Positions 21,628-33,430 of a DNA stretch of 64,000 bases are shown here, piece by piece. The translations under genes were made by a program, and so were the position numbers. The stretch is from the NCBI GenBank assembly GCA_029582165.1, contig CM055889.1, forward strand, positions 14,626,841 through 14,690,840, given 5' to 3'. The notes under the pieces were generated by a model, which worked only from the letters and a program-made list of their open reading frames with translations, searched no databases and was not told where the DNA came from. Source of the stretch: Portulaca oleracea. Lineage: Eukaryota > Streptophyta > Magnoliopsida > Caryophyllales > Portulacaceae. The first letter of the stretch is position 1, and each line of letters begins with the position of its first letter.

Positions 21628-22112
21628 TGCCCTAAAGTACGATGAATGGATCAAGTTAATTAATGCATACATTTACTAAACTTAAACCTAGGTGACTTGT
21701 TTGAAGAACAGGTGTTGAATTAATTGTATGCTTTATGTTTGTAAGATTTAATCAGAATTGTTATTTTGCTTACTTATTCATTGAATTATTTGAACACATA
21801 TATAATAATGAAAGGTCGAAGTGTTACACATATATATACCATATTTGGCTTGAGAGTAATGGGAGAGCTTTCGATTGACCTTCCACTCTTCTGAAGCAGT
21901 CAGACATAGAGTATAGAATTATCTAGATGCAAATTTCATTGGTTTTACAAGTGAGTAGGAATATAATTTAGGCTTGCTTTTATGTTATCCTCTAGGTATG
22001 TCTAAAATATAAATGTGTCTGATTGGTTAATTGATTTAGTGATGGAAATACGTCACAGTTTTTCCGAACACACATGAAGACACAAAAATTATATGAAATA
22101 CATCAAGTTAAG
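21628..22112. other. Intergenic, no gene seen
   Basis: A/T-rich, no support for coding or structured elements. Confidence 0.4.
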
Positions 22113-22113
22113 G

Positions 22114-23231
22114 GAGTGTTTGGTAAGAACCCTAGAAAAACTTTGGAAATGGTGGGCCCCTGTAAAAAAATTTTCAAAGTCAATATACAACCAAATATAG
22201 GGAAAACAAGTCAACTTAGAAAAATTAACCATTTATATAGACTTTTTGACCAACCAAACGCAGTCTTTGCAAAGCTAAAATTGACCATATCATTCTTGAT
22301 TGATTTTTGAGCATTTATATTTTGTCCCTCTTAACAAAAGGTGTACAGCAATGCTAAACTAATCATCCCTTATATGATTATCATAATCAAGTATTCACCA
22401 ACAAGATTTCGAACTAAATATGGGATTGAAGCTTCAGTTCTTGATGTCATCATTGTAATTTGTAAAGGGCTAATTAAATAAGTACAGGTAGGTAATTTCT
22501 TATTTGAGTTGGTAATGTTATCATGACTACATGTTGTGTCCCCCAAATCCTGATGATCTACTAGTAATAATAAACATTATGGAGTGGTTACTCAGATTTT
22601 GGTTGATCAAATTAATTACCACTCAAAACTGCTCAGCTATAGCTTCTAAGCTAACCTTTTATTTTCCACACCACTCAAAACAAAATAACTAATCCATGGC
22701 CTCCCCATATTCCTCTACAATACAGATGCTCAACTTTAAAATTGCGAAATTGAATTTGGTGATCCTACTTTTATTTTGTGGGCACATATGAAGATTCTAC
22801 ACAACTGACTATGAGCATTAAATTTTTCACAACAATATGAAACTCGTGAGGTTAACTTGATTAATAGTATTAATTATATGGTCTCCTTAGATCAGATAGT
22901 GATTAATTTTTCAAAGTTGACTTATTTTTTCCATATTTGAATGTATGTTGACCTTGGGAAAAACTTTATAAGAGACCTACCATTTTCAATATTATTTTAA
23001 GGAAAAATTCCGTTGGGATTTTTCCTAGAAAATTCGTTCTCATGAAAAATCACTCCCAGAAAATAGCAATTGGGCGGCAAAATCATGTGTAGAGGACGGC
23101 GGAATTATTTCCGAGGTCATATTATGTTAATAGAGCCAAAAACTTGTGACCGACGCCTTTTAAACAAAAATGGGCCGCGTTATTAATTTTCCCCGAAAAA
23201 ATTTACCCAGAGTTTCTACCAAACGCTCCCT
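22114..23231. mobile_element. TIR element of about 1.1 kb, non-coding
   Basis: The left end GGGAGTGTTTGGTAAGAA and the right end in reverse complement GGGAGCGTTTGGTAGAAA form an inverted pair. The interior has no transposase-like frame. Flanks read AAGTTAA and TCATTAA, not a clear duplication. Superfamily not assigned. Confidence 0.5.
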
Positions 23232-24054
23232 CATTAAATTTACTCTCGGGTTCCCTCTCAAGATGGACACTTCCTTTGCCTTTGTGTATTGGTCAATATA
23301 TTTGACTTTATGGAAGGAAGGTTACTTACATTTGGATCCCTCAGACCACATGCAAATGTGTTCCCCAAGTGTTTGTGGTTATTGTTGTATATTTGACTTG
23401 TACAATGTGCTTCTTCCTCAAGTAACTTTGGAAAGCATTTGAGAAAAAATCACAACATAATTATTAATAAAATTCACTCCATAATTCATTTCCTTTAACA
23501 ACCTAGCTATGAGCATGTAGAATCTTTTTACACATTGAAAAGAACGAAAAAGGGAAGAGAAATAATAATTACTTAATAAACAAGAAATAATGTGCTTAAT
23601 TTCTAAAATGCTTCTTTCCAACTAAAATTTTAAAGGAAAAAGCCTCATTATTCTTTTGCTTTAAATTATTCCCTTCTTTTATTTGATTATACTCTACCTT
23701 TTTGCTTTACATTTTTATTTTAGTTCCTTCTTGGTGTTAAGATTTTGATCAATATGACCATGCATATGTCAACCATGTAAGTTGAGGAGGTCCGACAGGT
23801 AGAACCGCGGCATCGCATTGATCTTGATCCACCGCCAAAAAACAGTAATGTGAACAAAGACACGGGACAAATTACATGGAGATAAACAAACCAGATAAAT
23901 CCTAGTTACTGTATTATTTTGCTAGTATTAGTAGAACCACGGGTAATTTTTTATATTACCTCTGTGGTTATATATTTGCTAATTTGACTAAGTTTTGATC
24001 TTTGATTACTTATAAATTATAATATTAAATTATCGCCATTAGAAAGATATTATG
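23232..24054. other. Intergenic, no gene seen
   Basis: No supported feature. Short frames at 23170-23621 are A/T-rich and start within the TIR element. Confidence 0.4.
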
Positions 24055-24320
24055 AAACTAACTCAACAAAAAGTTTACGTTGATGGTTGTAGGCTTGAAT
24101 CGTGGATGTTACAAAGGCCTATGTACTCACCTTGCGCAAATGAATATGGGGGTGCAGAGATTTGAACCTGAAACTTCTTGCTCAAGCCTTACTCTGATAC
24201 CATGTGGAACGAACTCAACCAAAAGCTTAATACCATGTGGAATCATCCGAATCAAAAGTCTAAGTTGATGCATGGTTATAGGCTCAATGATGATTTTATA
24301 ATCTAACAGTTTAGATACAT
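24055..24320 (-). repeat. tRNA-like SINE-type repeat, copy 2
   Basis: On the minus strand the order is ATCATCATTGAGCC, ACTTTTGATTCGGATGATTC, CCACATGGTATTAAGC, CATGGTATCAGAGTAAGG (A-box-like), CAGGTTCAAATCTCTGC (B-box-like), TTTGCGCAAGGT. It matches copy 1 at 12950-13180. TGGTATCAGA is also the tRNA-iMet complement used as a primer site in plant LTR elements, so an LTR-derived origin is an alternative. Confidence 0.5.
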
Positions 24321-24434
24321 TACTCAAAACTACAAATTGTTCGTTATTATATTGTATTCAAGGATAAAAAAGTAAATTTGTGGTGTGTGAACACAAGCTA
24401 TAATGCAAGCAAGTTGCTTGTTATTATATTATTA

Positions 24435-25041
24435 CTAGCCTTAAGCTCGTGCGATGCACAGATATATTAAAAAATATGTTTAATAATTAAAAAGCAGCAA
24501 TAATATAAATTTACGTACATATAAATATACATTCTAATTATAAAAAAATAAAATACATAAATAACAATTTAATTAAGATATATGCATGTGCATACCAATT
24601 TAAAAGGAAACCATAAAATGACATTATGAATTCAATATACACATGTACGTACCAATATTAATAGAAACATTTACATATTAATATTAAAACAAACAATAAA
24701 TAGCACTATGTCTCATATCCTAACCTATGAAAAATAAAAATATCACAACATATATAATAATAATATTAACTGAAAGAGAGTACTATTGTGTTCCATAATA
24801 GTAAGCTATTCGAATGAAATTACACAAAATACATAATAAGTTGTTCGAATGAAAAAATTATATATGTACATGCCAATATAATAAGTTATTCGAATGAAAA
24901 TAATTACTGATATTTGTAACAAAATAATTTACTTCAGTATTTATCTACTTTCCGATTGGATGGAGTTCGTACAATTAATCTCCTTTCTCCATTTTGTGAG
25001 ACACAAAAATGATACTATATATTAATATTATATACAGATAG

Positions 25042-25079
<38 letters not shown>

Positions 25080-25295
25080 CATCATCATCATCATCATTAT
25101 TATAGATAACACCTAAATAATTACTGATATTTTGACCAAAATAATTTAATTTAATATTTATCTACTTTTTGATTGATCGAAATCCCTACAATTGATTTCT
25201 TTTCTCCATTATGAGGGACCCACATAGTTTACTATTAATATTATATAGATATATATAGATATATTATTATAATTACTATTATTATTATTATATAG

Positions 25296-25331
<36 letters not shown>

Positions 25332-25548
25332 GATAACCTGAAATCAGTTGAATAAAAAAACTTAATGGACTAAACAGATGCAGTTATACGAATATTGTAT
25401 TCAGTTGCATTGGATTTAAATTTTCACAAATAGAAAAAATATTGAAATTTAAAGTATTTATCTCAAATCTTATTGGCCAGATTCCCACAAATCACTCTCG
25501 TGCATCCATTCAGTAGGTCCTACAAAGATTTCTATTATAATATATAGA
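24435..25548 (-). mobile_element. Non-autonomous Helitron (candidate)
   Basis: On the minus strand the unit opens TCTATATATTATAATAGAAA at 25548 and closes with a short hairpin (CTGTGCATCGCACGAG) followed by CTTAAGGCTAG at 24435. The base before TC is A and the base after CTAG is T, the A/T insertion rule of Helitrons. At 1114 bp it is non-coding and holds ATT/ATC microsatellites (about 25045-25100 and 25265-25330). The 16-base hairpin is imperfect. Confidence 0.6.
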
Positions 25549-26592
25549 TTTGAGAGTAAAATAGTAAATTTATGTGTAAACACAAATTAAAAGGCAGACA
25601 GATAATCAAGCTGCTAACAAATAAATGATGTGTTCATGTATAGTTTGAGTTTTAAAAATAGTGATATTATAATGATACATTTCATTTTTTATTTCTATAT
25701 ATATATATATATATTAAAAAATAATATGCAATAAAAAAATGTAACTCATGGGCAAAAAAAAAAAATTCCCGACTTAACCAATACATACATGAATTAACAA
25801 TACAAAAGTTTCGAAAAATGGTGTTTGAACAAGTGTAAATAGAGCTTGAGACAAAGAATGAAAAGAAAAAGCGTTGTTAGCCTTGGCCCGATGCCACGCC
25901 GTAGACAGTCCTCCATCCATCTCCCAACAAAAACCTTGATTTTGTAATCTAGATTTTCCACTATCTAGAAATAGAATTAAGTAGTACTAAGTACATAAAA
26001 CACCAAATAAAGTACAATAATTGTAGTTTTGCGTGCTGCTAAATGCTAATCATCCATTAAACCATTGCTAATCCGGTTCTCTGTGTCAATACTAGTACAT
26101 ATTTTGTCACCCTCAAAACATAGGATTTTGTTGGTTTTTATGGAATTTAATACCATCACATCGCACTTGTCACCATTGTTGTTTTCAAATTTGAATTAGT
26201 GGCGTGTTTTAATATTCTTAATTCACCAATTAAGATTTGCGTACGATTATTTATTTTATTTGGTTGATAATGAACACGACAAGCAGCTTGTGAAAATGCA
26301 AGTTCAAATACATTTGATTTGAGTTGAAAGTATTAGTTAAGATATTTAAAAAGTTTGTACCCACCTCCAAATATTTGTTGTCGTGGGGCTCCTGGCCACC
26401 TGTGGCCTGTAGGTTTTTGTATTAATTTTTTAAAAAAATTTAGGTGATTATTTTTAAATATATATGTGTGCACATATGTGCATGTGTATATAAAGATTAT
26501 TTTTTTTGGAAAAGAGGAAATTACTTCAAATCATAATTATAGGTTAAAGGAATTCAAAAAAATTACAGAGAGGTCAGAGGCGTCATATATTT
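25549..26592. other. Intergenic, AT-rich
   Basis: No gene seen. At about 26495-26560 the words TTTTTTTTGGAAAAGAGG and following A/T sequence resemble the tail of a minus-strand LINE, cut by the MITE at 26596. Confidence 0.4.
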
Positions 26593-26595
26593 TTA

Positions 26596-26954
26596 GAGCA
26601 TTAGCAGTAGCAGCGTGGAACTCAAAGGGTGGAATTCTGACAATGTTCCAATAAAATGCGTACAAGCAAGAATGTAAAATGTAAAGAATGGAGGTGGAGA
26701 TCTCTACATGGTTCTATCACACAAGTCACTTTTTAACAAATTTTAAAACTAAAAAATAAAAGGACAAAGTTGATAGCACATATACTAGTTAATATGTGGG
26801 CCCATATTAAATATTTTAAAATAAAATGGTGGAATGAGTTCTTATGGTTGTAGAGAGAATGGAATGAAGTTCCAAAAAATAGGAATTTTGTTTGATGTGG
26901 ATGGGTAGACCCCACTAAAATTCCAATATTTTGGAACAAGCATTGTATATGCTC
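26596..26954. mobile_element. Tourist-like (PIF/Harbinger) MITE
   Basis: 359 bp between TTA duplications (26593-26595 and 26955-26957). Ends GAGCATTAGCAGTAGCA and, in reverse complement, GAGCATATACAATGCTTG; interior inverted words GGAATTC/GGAATTTT. Non-coding. The 3-bp TTA duplication supports PIF/Harbinger. Confidence 0.65.
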
Positions 26955-27190
26955 TTAATAACTAATTGTCAAGGGATCACATTATTTTATTCCACTTTTG
27001 GAGGCCAAGTTTTGAAAGATCTGACTTATAGATGATTTTAAGATGAGAACTTGCCTTAATCCAGTAACAGTTGGTATGGTTTATTAACTTTTAAATTAAT
27101 GAGGGAAATTTACCAAATTTTAACTGTTTGCCTCCATTTCTCTTATTTATATAAATGAACCCTCCCAAAGTTTCCCAACCACATAATTAA

Positions 27191-27601
27191 GGGAGATTCT
27201 ACCATAGTTGAAAATATTTTCAATTATGGTAGTTGAATTATATAATTACCCTTAATTTTATCATTAAAAAAATAAAATTAATTTATATTCACCATAGTAC
27301 TTGTTATAATAAGTAAATCTATATGTTAAGTTATAATTTTTTACAAAATTAAATTTTTTTTAAGGAAATTTGACCACAATTGACTTTTTTTCAACTATCG
27401 TAGTTGAAAAGTGAAAATACCATTAATTTTACTATAAAAATTCAAAATCAATGTAGGTTGACCAAAGTAACTTGTTACAATAATTAATCATGTTTAAGAG
27501 GATAAAATTCTTTTTAAAAAATATGATTTATTTTGATAAATGAATGATATAAATTTTCAACTACCATAGTTGAAATTATTTTCAACTATGGTAGAATTTT
27601 A
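27191..27601. mobile_element. Mutator-type MITE with palindromic ends
   Basis: 411 bp flanked by a perfect 10-bp duplication (ACATAATTAA at 27181-27190 and 27602-27611). The two ends share ATTCTACCATAGTTGAAAATA in inverted orientation. Each end is itself a hairpin: CTACCATAGTTGAAAAT runs into ATTTTCAATTATGGTAG on the left, and the right end does the same. The motif recurs once inside (TTCAACTATCGTAGTTGAA near 27390). Non-coding. Confidence 0.8.
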
Positions 27602-27611
27602 ACATAATTAA

Positions 27612-28074
27612 AGGTTTGTTTGGTAACCAACTTAATAGCTATTAATTGACATTGAGCTAAGTATTAATTACTAACAAATTACAATGAGTACCAATATGAA
27701 ATTACCGTTATTAGAAAGATGTTTTATTAAAAATTACAATGGAGGTAGTTTCATCTTGTAACTCATTGTAATTGATGAATAATTAACGGTCAAAGTTTAG
27801 TTAAAATGTCAATTAATTTGGGACCGAGGGAGTAGTTTTTAGCTTTTTTGGATATTATTGTTTTTTTTTTTTTTACCAAAATCAAAAAACTACTTGAGGT
27901 GTTTGGTAAACAACTTTTCATATAAGTCTTTTGGATCTAATAAGCTAATCTTCAGCTAACCCAAACATCTATTTCACTAAATAATTTTCCTACCATCAGC
28001 TAACTCAAACAATTAAAGTTGAACAGCTACTAGCTAACAACTATCAATTACCAGTTGCTTGCTAAACAGGCTCT
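27612..28074. mobile_element. Tourist-like MITE, ends tentative
   Basis: Begins AGGTTTGTTTGGTAACCAAC and ends with the inverse of GAGCCTGTTTAGCAAGCAAC. The interior contains a half Stowaway end (GGGACCGAGGGAGTA near 27820). No clean duplication, so the limits are approximate. Confidence 0.4.
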
Positions 28075-28100
28075 AATTCATATCAACTACAGTACCAAAC

Positions 28101-28103
<3 letters not shown>

Positions 28104-28150
<47 letters not shown>
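28104..28150. repeat. (AG)n microsatellite
   Basis: A run of about 23 AG units directly upstream of the GRF zinc-finger pseudogene's first ATG, a place where plant genes often carry a purine or pyrimidine stretch. Confidence 0.95.
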
Positions 28151-28154
<4 letters not shown>

Positions 28155-28220
28155 AGGTAATGGGGTTAGGAGTAAAGGTTGAAGAGAAGCTACTGTTTGT
28201 GAGCTCCTTGAAGATCGACG

Positions 28221-29274
28221 ATGGCAGGTGAATAAGAAAATCAAACTCTTTCTTCATCATTTTTTTCCGCTCAATTTGGTTAGGGTTTCAACATGACTTT
28301 CACATACTCTTCAGCTATTTGTAAAAATGTTATGGGTTTGAAGAATAATGATTGTTTGGCTTGTGTATGTCAGATTTTCAAAAATTATGGTTGTTCATGG
28401 TTGTTTTAGGGTTTCAAATCTGGGTATGGAACTAAGAATGAGTTTGTCTTTTAGGATTTCGAAAAATGTTGCTTTTTTCAGTAATATGTTTAGGGTTGAA
28501 ATCTAAAAATGCATTTTGTTTATCTTGTTTGATTATGTATAGATGGAATGGACAGAGGAATGGAAAGATTCAACGAAAGGGATAATTGGGTGAATTGTAA
28601 GTTTATGTGCAAAAGGTGTGGGCTCGATGGTGTTCTAAAGATATCTAGGAGCTAGTGATGAGAACTCAGGGCGTGTCTATTGGAAATGCCCAAGCATGGT
28701 GTGTGCAAGATCTCTAGGATGGTTAGATGAATGTGAGGATGTCCCCAGCAAGAAGAAGCAGTATGGCCCAAGTGTCTAGTCATCAATGCCATTTGACAGA
28801 AGTGTTGAGCATCTAGAACTGAAGGGGAAGGTTGTAGAGGCTGTGTTGATGGTATATCTATGCAAGAAAGAAGTGGGGGAGATGGTAATCGCCCACAATG
28901 GTGCTACAGAGGAGCTTACTGTGCTCAAGATGCAGATAGTTGGCCACGTTGCTAGAGGTTGGGGAGATGAGAAATGATATGTCTAATGTGTTGGACAAGC
29001 TTTCTGAGGTCATGGACAAGGTATGTGGGACAACGTGCTAACGATCATGATGCTAAGTGGGATGGGGATGGGGACCATAGTGATCCTTGTGTTGTTCGTT
29101 GTGGTTATGGTTTTGTTCAAGCGATTCTTCTTCAAGCTTGATGTACGTTGTAGGGTTGGACAGTTATGTTTTTTAATTTTAGGGTTTAGTATGTATGTAA
29201 TAGGGATGGTAGTGAATGGCAGAAGGTTGACAAGGAAATGTCTATACCCTTTACCAAATTTTTTAGTCAAATGA
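28221..29274 (+). pseudogene. GRF-type zinc-finger protein remnant
   Basis: A first exon ATGGCAG (28221-28227, donor GTGAAT) can be joined to an exon from 28543 (acceptor TATGTATAG), giving MADGMDRGMERFNERDNWVN and then a GRF finger: CKRCGLDGVLKISRS, a frameshift near 28650, SGRVYWKCPSMVCARSLGWL. The finger's three first cysteine positions and the following C are visible across the shift. A second stop follows PSKKKQYGPSV. Downstream (29065-29110) another frame gives a hydrophobic segment, TIVILVLFVVVMVLF, like the C-terminal membrane anchor common in plant GRF proteins. GRF fingers bind nucleic acid. The copy is broken. Confidence 0.6.
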
Positions 29275-29865
29275 TTGCAAATATTTGGAGCTACCTAGAA
29301 TGTAAGCTCTTGATAAAGGAATGAATGGTGTTTAAGTTCCAAAATTCTCAACATTTCCATCATTGTGCCATGGGTCTCAGATAAATCCTAAGCATTAGCA
29401 AACAAATTGTGATTCAATGCAAACTTTCCTAAAGTTCCTGACCAAATTCTCTTAATGGTGTTTGTGACAATAGCAAGGTATTCCTAAGCATCCCTTGCGC
29501 AATAAAGATATGATAAAATGTCTTCCTAACCAAACTCAAATGCCCTTAGCATTTGTCAGAATGCAAGGTCTTTCTAAGCATCCTGATCATTGACACTCAA
29601 ATACCACAACTGCAAGTAGCCAACCAAAGGCCTTTTTCTTCTTACTGAGCAAACTAAACCTAATCATTCATATTGACATATATCCAATAATAGGTTAAGT
29701 TTCTTTTCAACATAGACATATAAAAGTCAAGTTTCCTATAAACCAAAGGCTTACAGTCTTACATAAATAACTTACATAGGTCAAACTCACCACTTATAGT
29801 TTTAGATAAATAGCTAAGGTGTCATAACTATTGGACATTGACATATAACAGTCTTACATAAACCC

Positions 29866-30180
29866 ATGGCAAATACAAAGACTCAAGAGCTTGTTGGGAC
29901 CTCAGTTAGTCATTTCTTCTCAGATGGTCCCTTCCTCCTTCGTTCACCACCTTTAGCTGGTCCTTTCTTCTTGCCCCCATTGCCTTCAGTTGGTCCCTTT
30001 TTCTTTTTCCTTACGCCAGCTCCTTCATTGAGTCCCTTCTTTCTCTTGGCCCCTGTTGCTACCTTAGTGATTTACCTTATAAGCTTGCCATCATCATCCC
30101 TTGGCATACCACAAGTTTTGAAGTTGTGCCCAAGCTCCTTCAAGTGGAACATCTCTTGACACCATGCTTTTTCCCTAGGT
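29866..30180 (-). pseudogene. Possible MULE transposase C-terminal tail
   Basis: The minus strand encodes CQEMFHLKELGHNFKTCG followed by a long basic tail with KKKKGPTEGNGGKKKGPAKG-type repeats. Mutator transposases often end with a CCHC knuckle (CxxCxxxGHxxxxC) and a basic tail. Here the GHxxxxC half is present but the first cysteines are changed. It lies opposite the GRF remnant, so both may belong to one decayed DNA transposon. Low certainty. Confidence 0.4.
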
Positions 30181-32281
30181 TTCTAACTTGTTCAAGTTTA
30201 TCCCTTGAATTTTTCCTCTTATTTTTTCCGCCCTACCTTTCTTCTTCAACTCAAATGGTTGGCTAAGAACTAAAATCAAGCTACATGCTAGGTCAGGAAT
30301 GGGATGGATGAAGGTGCTATACAATTTCCTATATGTGACAACCAACAAAGAAGGTGTATCTCAGAGGAGGAATCACCTTATTGGATATGGTGCGATTGAT
30401 ATTGGCTGAGTTAGATATATATGCTAGATTTTGGGGGCACGATCTTGACATTGCGTTCCTTATGTTGAACAGAACTCTAACCAAAGTCATAGAAAAGACA
30501 CCATATGAGGTATGGAGGGGAAAGGTTCCTAGTATGTCTTTTCTTAAGATTTGGGGTTCCGATGCTTATGTCAAGGTCCAACCTAACAATTAGCTTACAC
30601 ATAGATCAGAAAAGTGTTTCTTTTGTAGGTTATCCAAAAGAAACTAAAGGATACTACTTCTACAACCATTCTGAGAACAAAGTGTTTGCATCTCGGGATG
30701 CTTTCTTCTTAGAGATTGAGTTCCTCTCTAAGTGAAAGAGTGGGAGAAAAATAATTGAACTTGATGAAGTTCAAGAGCTAGAAACCATTAATGAGTCTAT
30801 CCTTGACACCTCTACCACTCTCAAGTCAACAGTTAATGAAAATCAGCAAGTTTAGGATGAGACTCAAGTAATTAAGGAATAGGTAGAGGAACCTCAAGGA
30901 GTTGAGGACCGGACATATGTGGAACCTAACTTTGTCGGAAATATTGTTCGTAGGTTGGGTAAAGAAGTTCGTCAGTCGGAGAGATATGGGTATCTCGTGA
31001 TTGAGAGGAACTTATTACTTTTGGAAAGTGACGAGCCTACCACTTACAAACAAGCTTTGGCAAGTTTAGATTCTAAGAAATGGCTTGAAGCCATGAAATA
31101 TGAAATGGACCCCATGTATCGAAACCAAGTTTAGAACTTGGTGGATTTGCCTGAAGGCGTGAGACCATCAGCAACAAGTGGATCTTTAAAGTAAAGATTG
31201 ACATGGATGGTAAATATAGTGTTTACAAACCACGTATGACAGCAAAGGGTTTATCTCAAATTCGTGGTATTAACTATGAAAAGAACTTTTCTTTAGTAGC
31301 GTGCACAATCCATTAAGAGTTTCCTTACCATACTTGCATGGTATGACTATAAGATATGACAAATGAACGTCAAAATCGCCTTCCTGAATGGGATTTTGGA
31401 AGTGGATGTATACATAATACAACTAGAAGGTTTTGAGGATCTCAAACATGTTGAGAAAGTCTGCAAGCTGCAAAAGGCTATTTATGGCCTTAAGTAGACT
31501 TCTAGGAATCAGAATCAAAGATTTAATCAGGTTGTCCAGAGTTTGGTTTCTTGAAAAAACTGGAGGAATCTTGTGTTTACAAGAAGTTCAATGGGAGCAA
31601 GATAGTCTTTCTGATTTTGTACGTGGATGACATACTCCTTATTGGAAATAACATTCCTATGTTGGAGTTTTACAAGACTTGGCTAAGGAAGAATTTCCAA
31701 ATGAAGGATCTCGGTGAGGCTTGAAACATTCTTGAAATTAAGATCTACAAGAATTAGAGATACATCGAAACATTATTGCTTTAAATCAAACAACTTATAT
31801 TGATAAGGTGTTGAATCAGTTCAACTGCAAAACTCTAAGAAAGGGTTCATTTGCATGGTTCATGGCGCATCTCTTAGTAAAATAGATTTTCCTCGAAAAT
31901 TTGAAGACCAAGAGTGAGTGGAAAATAAACCTTGAACTTCGAAAATGGGATCTATTATGTATGTCATGAAATCTACTAGGCCAGATGTGTGTGCAGCAGG
32001 TTTCAATCCAACCCTAGAGAGAAGCACTGAATTGCCATGAAGAACATTCTCAAGTATATGAACAAAACCAAGGATGTGCCCATGGTTTATAGAGATGATG
32101 TGCGACTAAGTGTAAAGGGTCACACCAACGCTAGTCTCGTGATAGAAAAAGATGATTTCAAGAGTTAGTATGGATTCATCTTTTGTCTGAATGGAGGAGT
32201 TGTAAGAAGGAAGAGTTCTACGCAAGATATCGTGGCGGAATAGAGACACAATACATCGTAGCCTCGTAGGCTGTAAAGGAT

Positions 32282-32461
32282 ATGGTTGAGCATAGTCGAG
32301 TCTGAACTGAACCGAAAATTTTCAGTCCAATCCTTGTTCCAGGGATTTTTCATTTTCGGTCCTCGATCCAACCCCCAGACTAAACTGAATGGATTGAGAA
32401 CCAATCGAAGGACTGAACGTTTTTAATGAGAAGTAACTCCCTCCTCTCCTCGCGCTCAGTT

Positions 32462-32503
<42 letters not shown>

Positions 32504-33110
32504 ACTCACACACACACACATACACACAAACAAACAAACACACACACTAAGTCCTTACTATAAGGGGGAGCTTGTCTCTCCTCAGTCACCCCTTGCCTCT
32601 CATCCATCTCAATCTCTCACCCTCAATTTCTCAATAACTCGCCAAAGCCATAGATGTTGTCTTCGAGATCTTAACGACAACCGCCAATTAGTGCGTTCCT
32701 AGCACTTAGTCAATCCATTGTCACAAATTTCCCCCCTTGCTTAGCATTCGGCCGCTTGTTGTTGTTGTCCACCCTAGTCGGCCACCTTCTCACCTCGCTT
32801 CATCGACTGCCAACCTTGTCCATCGACATCCGCTGCTGCTTCATCAACCACCACACATCTCATATCTGAAGTTGTTGTTGATGTTTTCCACTCTATTTGG
32901 ACTTGGTAAAATACTAAGATGCAGGTTCAATTCGCAAAACATAGGTTCGGACCATTATAAGTTCGATCCATTTGGTCGATCCAATCTAAGGCCGAGAAAA
33001 GTTCGGTCAGTCCAGTCCAGAATCAAACTTTTTTCGATCCAATCTTCGGTCAATGTCAGTCCTTAACTTCGGTCCTCGGTTCAATCCATGCCCGATGCTC
33101 AAACATAACA
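32282..33110. mobile_element. Insertion inside the copia RNase H region
   Basis: The copia frame breaks after GCTGTAAAGGATATGG and resumes at about GGAGGTCATGTGGATGAA. The inserted piece starts TTGAGCATAGTCGAG and ends with the inverse (ATGCTCAA). It is full of short words such as TTCGGTC and GATCCAATC in both orientations, and holds a CT/CA microsatellite (32463-32545). It has the look of a hAT-like non-autonomous element, but no target duplication is certain. Confidence 0.5.
32463..32545. repeat. (CT)n-(CA)n compound microsatellite
   Basis: A long CT run passes into ACTCACTC, ACACAC and CAAACAAA units. It lies inside the insertion in the copia remnant. Confidence 0.9.
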
Positions 33111-33430
33111 AAGGAGGTCATGTGGATGAACGCGTTCATCTATGTGCTTTGTGTAACACCTAGTATAGCTGAGATTGTGGACCTCTACTACGATAATAGT
33201 GGTGTCATCGCTCAAGCTAAGAAACCTTTATAACACACAACAAGTCCAAACACATGTCCCACAAATATCACATTGTTAGACAATTCATTGAGGATGGTGA
33301 TATCAAGGTGTGCAAGGTTCAGACGGATACAAATGTCGCCGATCCACTCACCAAACCCATATCGCAGCTAAAGTATGATGGTCATGCCCATGCCATAGAC
33401 CTTTGGCACATTAGGGAATGCGCATGATTT

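Larger units (their letters stand above)
30340..33430 (+). pseudogene. Ty1/copia pol remnant
   Basis: In order: integrase end (LLDMVRLILAELDIYARFWG, KTPYEVWRGKVPS, SFLKIWGSDAYVKV), the GYPKETKGYYFYN block, reverse transcriptase (KWLEAMKYEMDPMY, KWIFKVKIDMDGK, YVDDILLIG at about 31620-31646), then an RNase H region (DLYYDNSGVIAQAKKP near 33180) and an ADPLTKP-like end near 33340. Many stops and frameshifts break it. An unrelated insertion of about 0.8 kb sits in the RNase H part. The YVDD motif and integrase-before-RT order identify copia. Confidence 0.85.
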
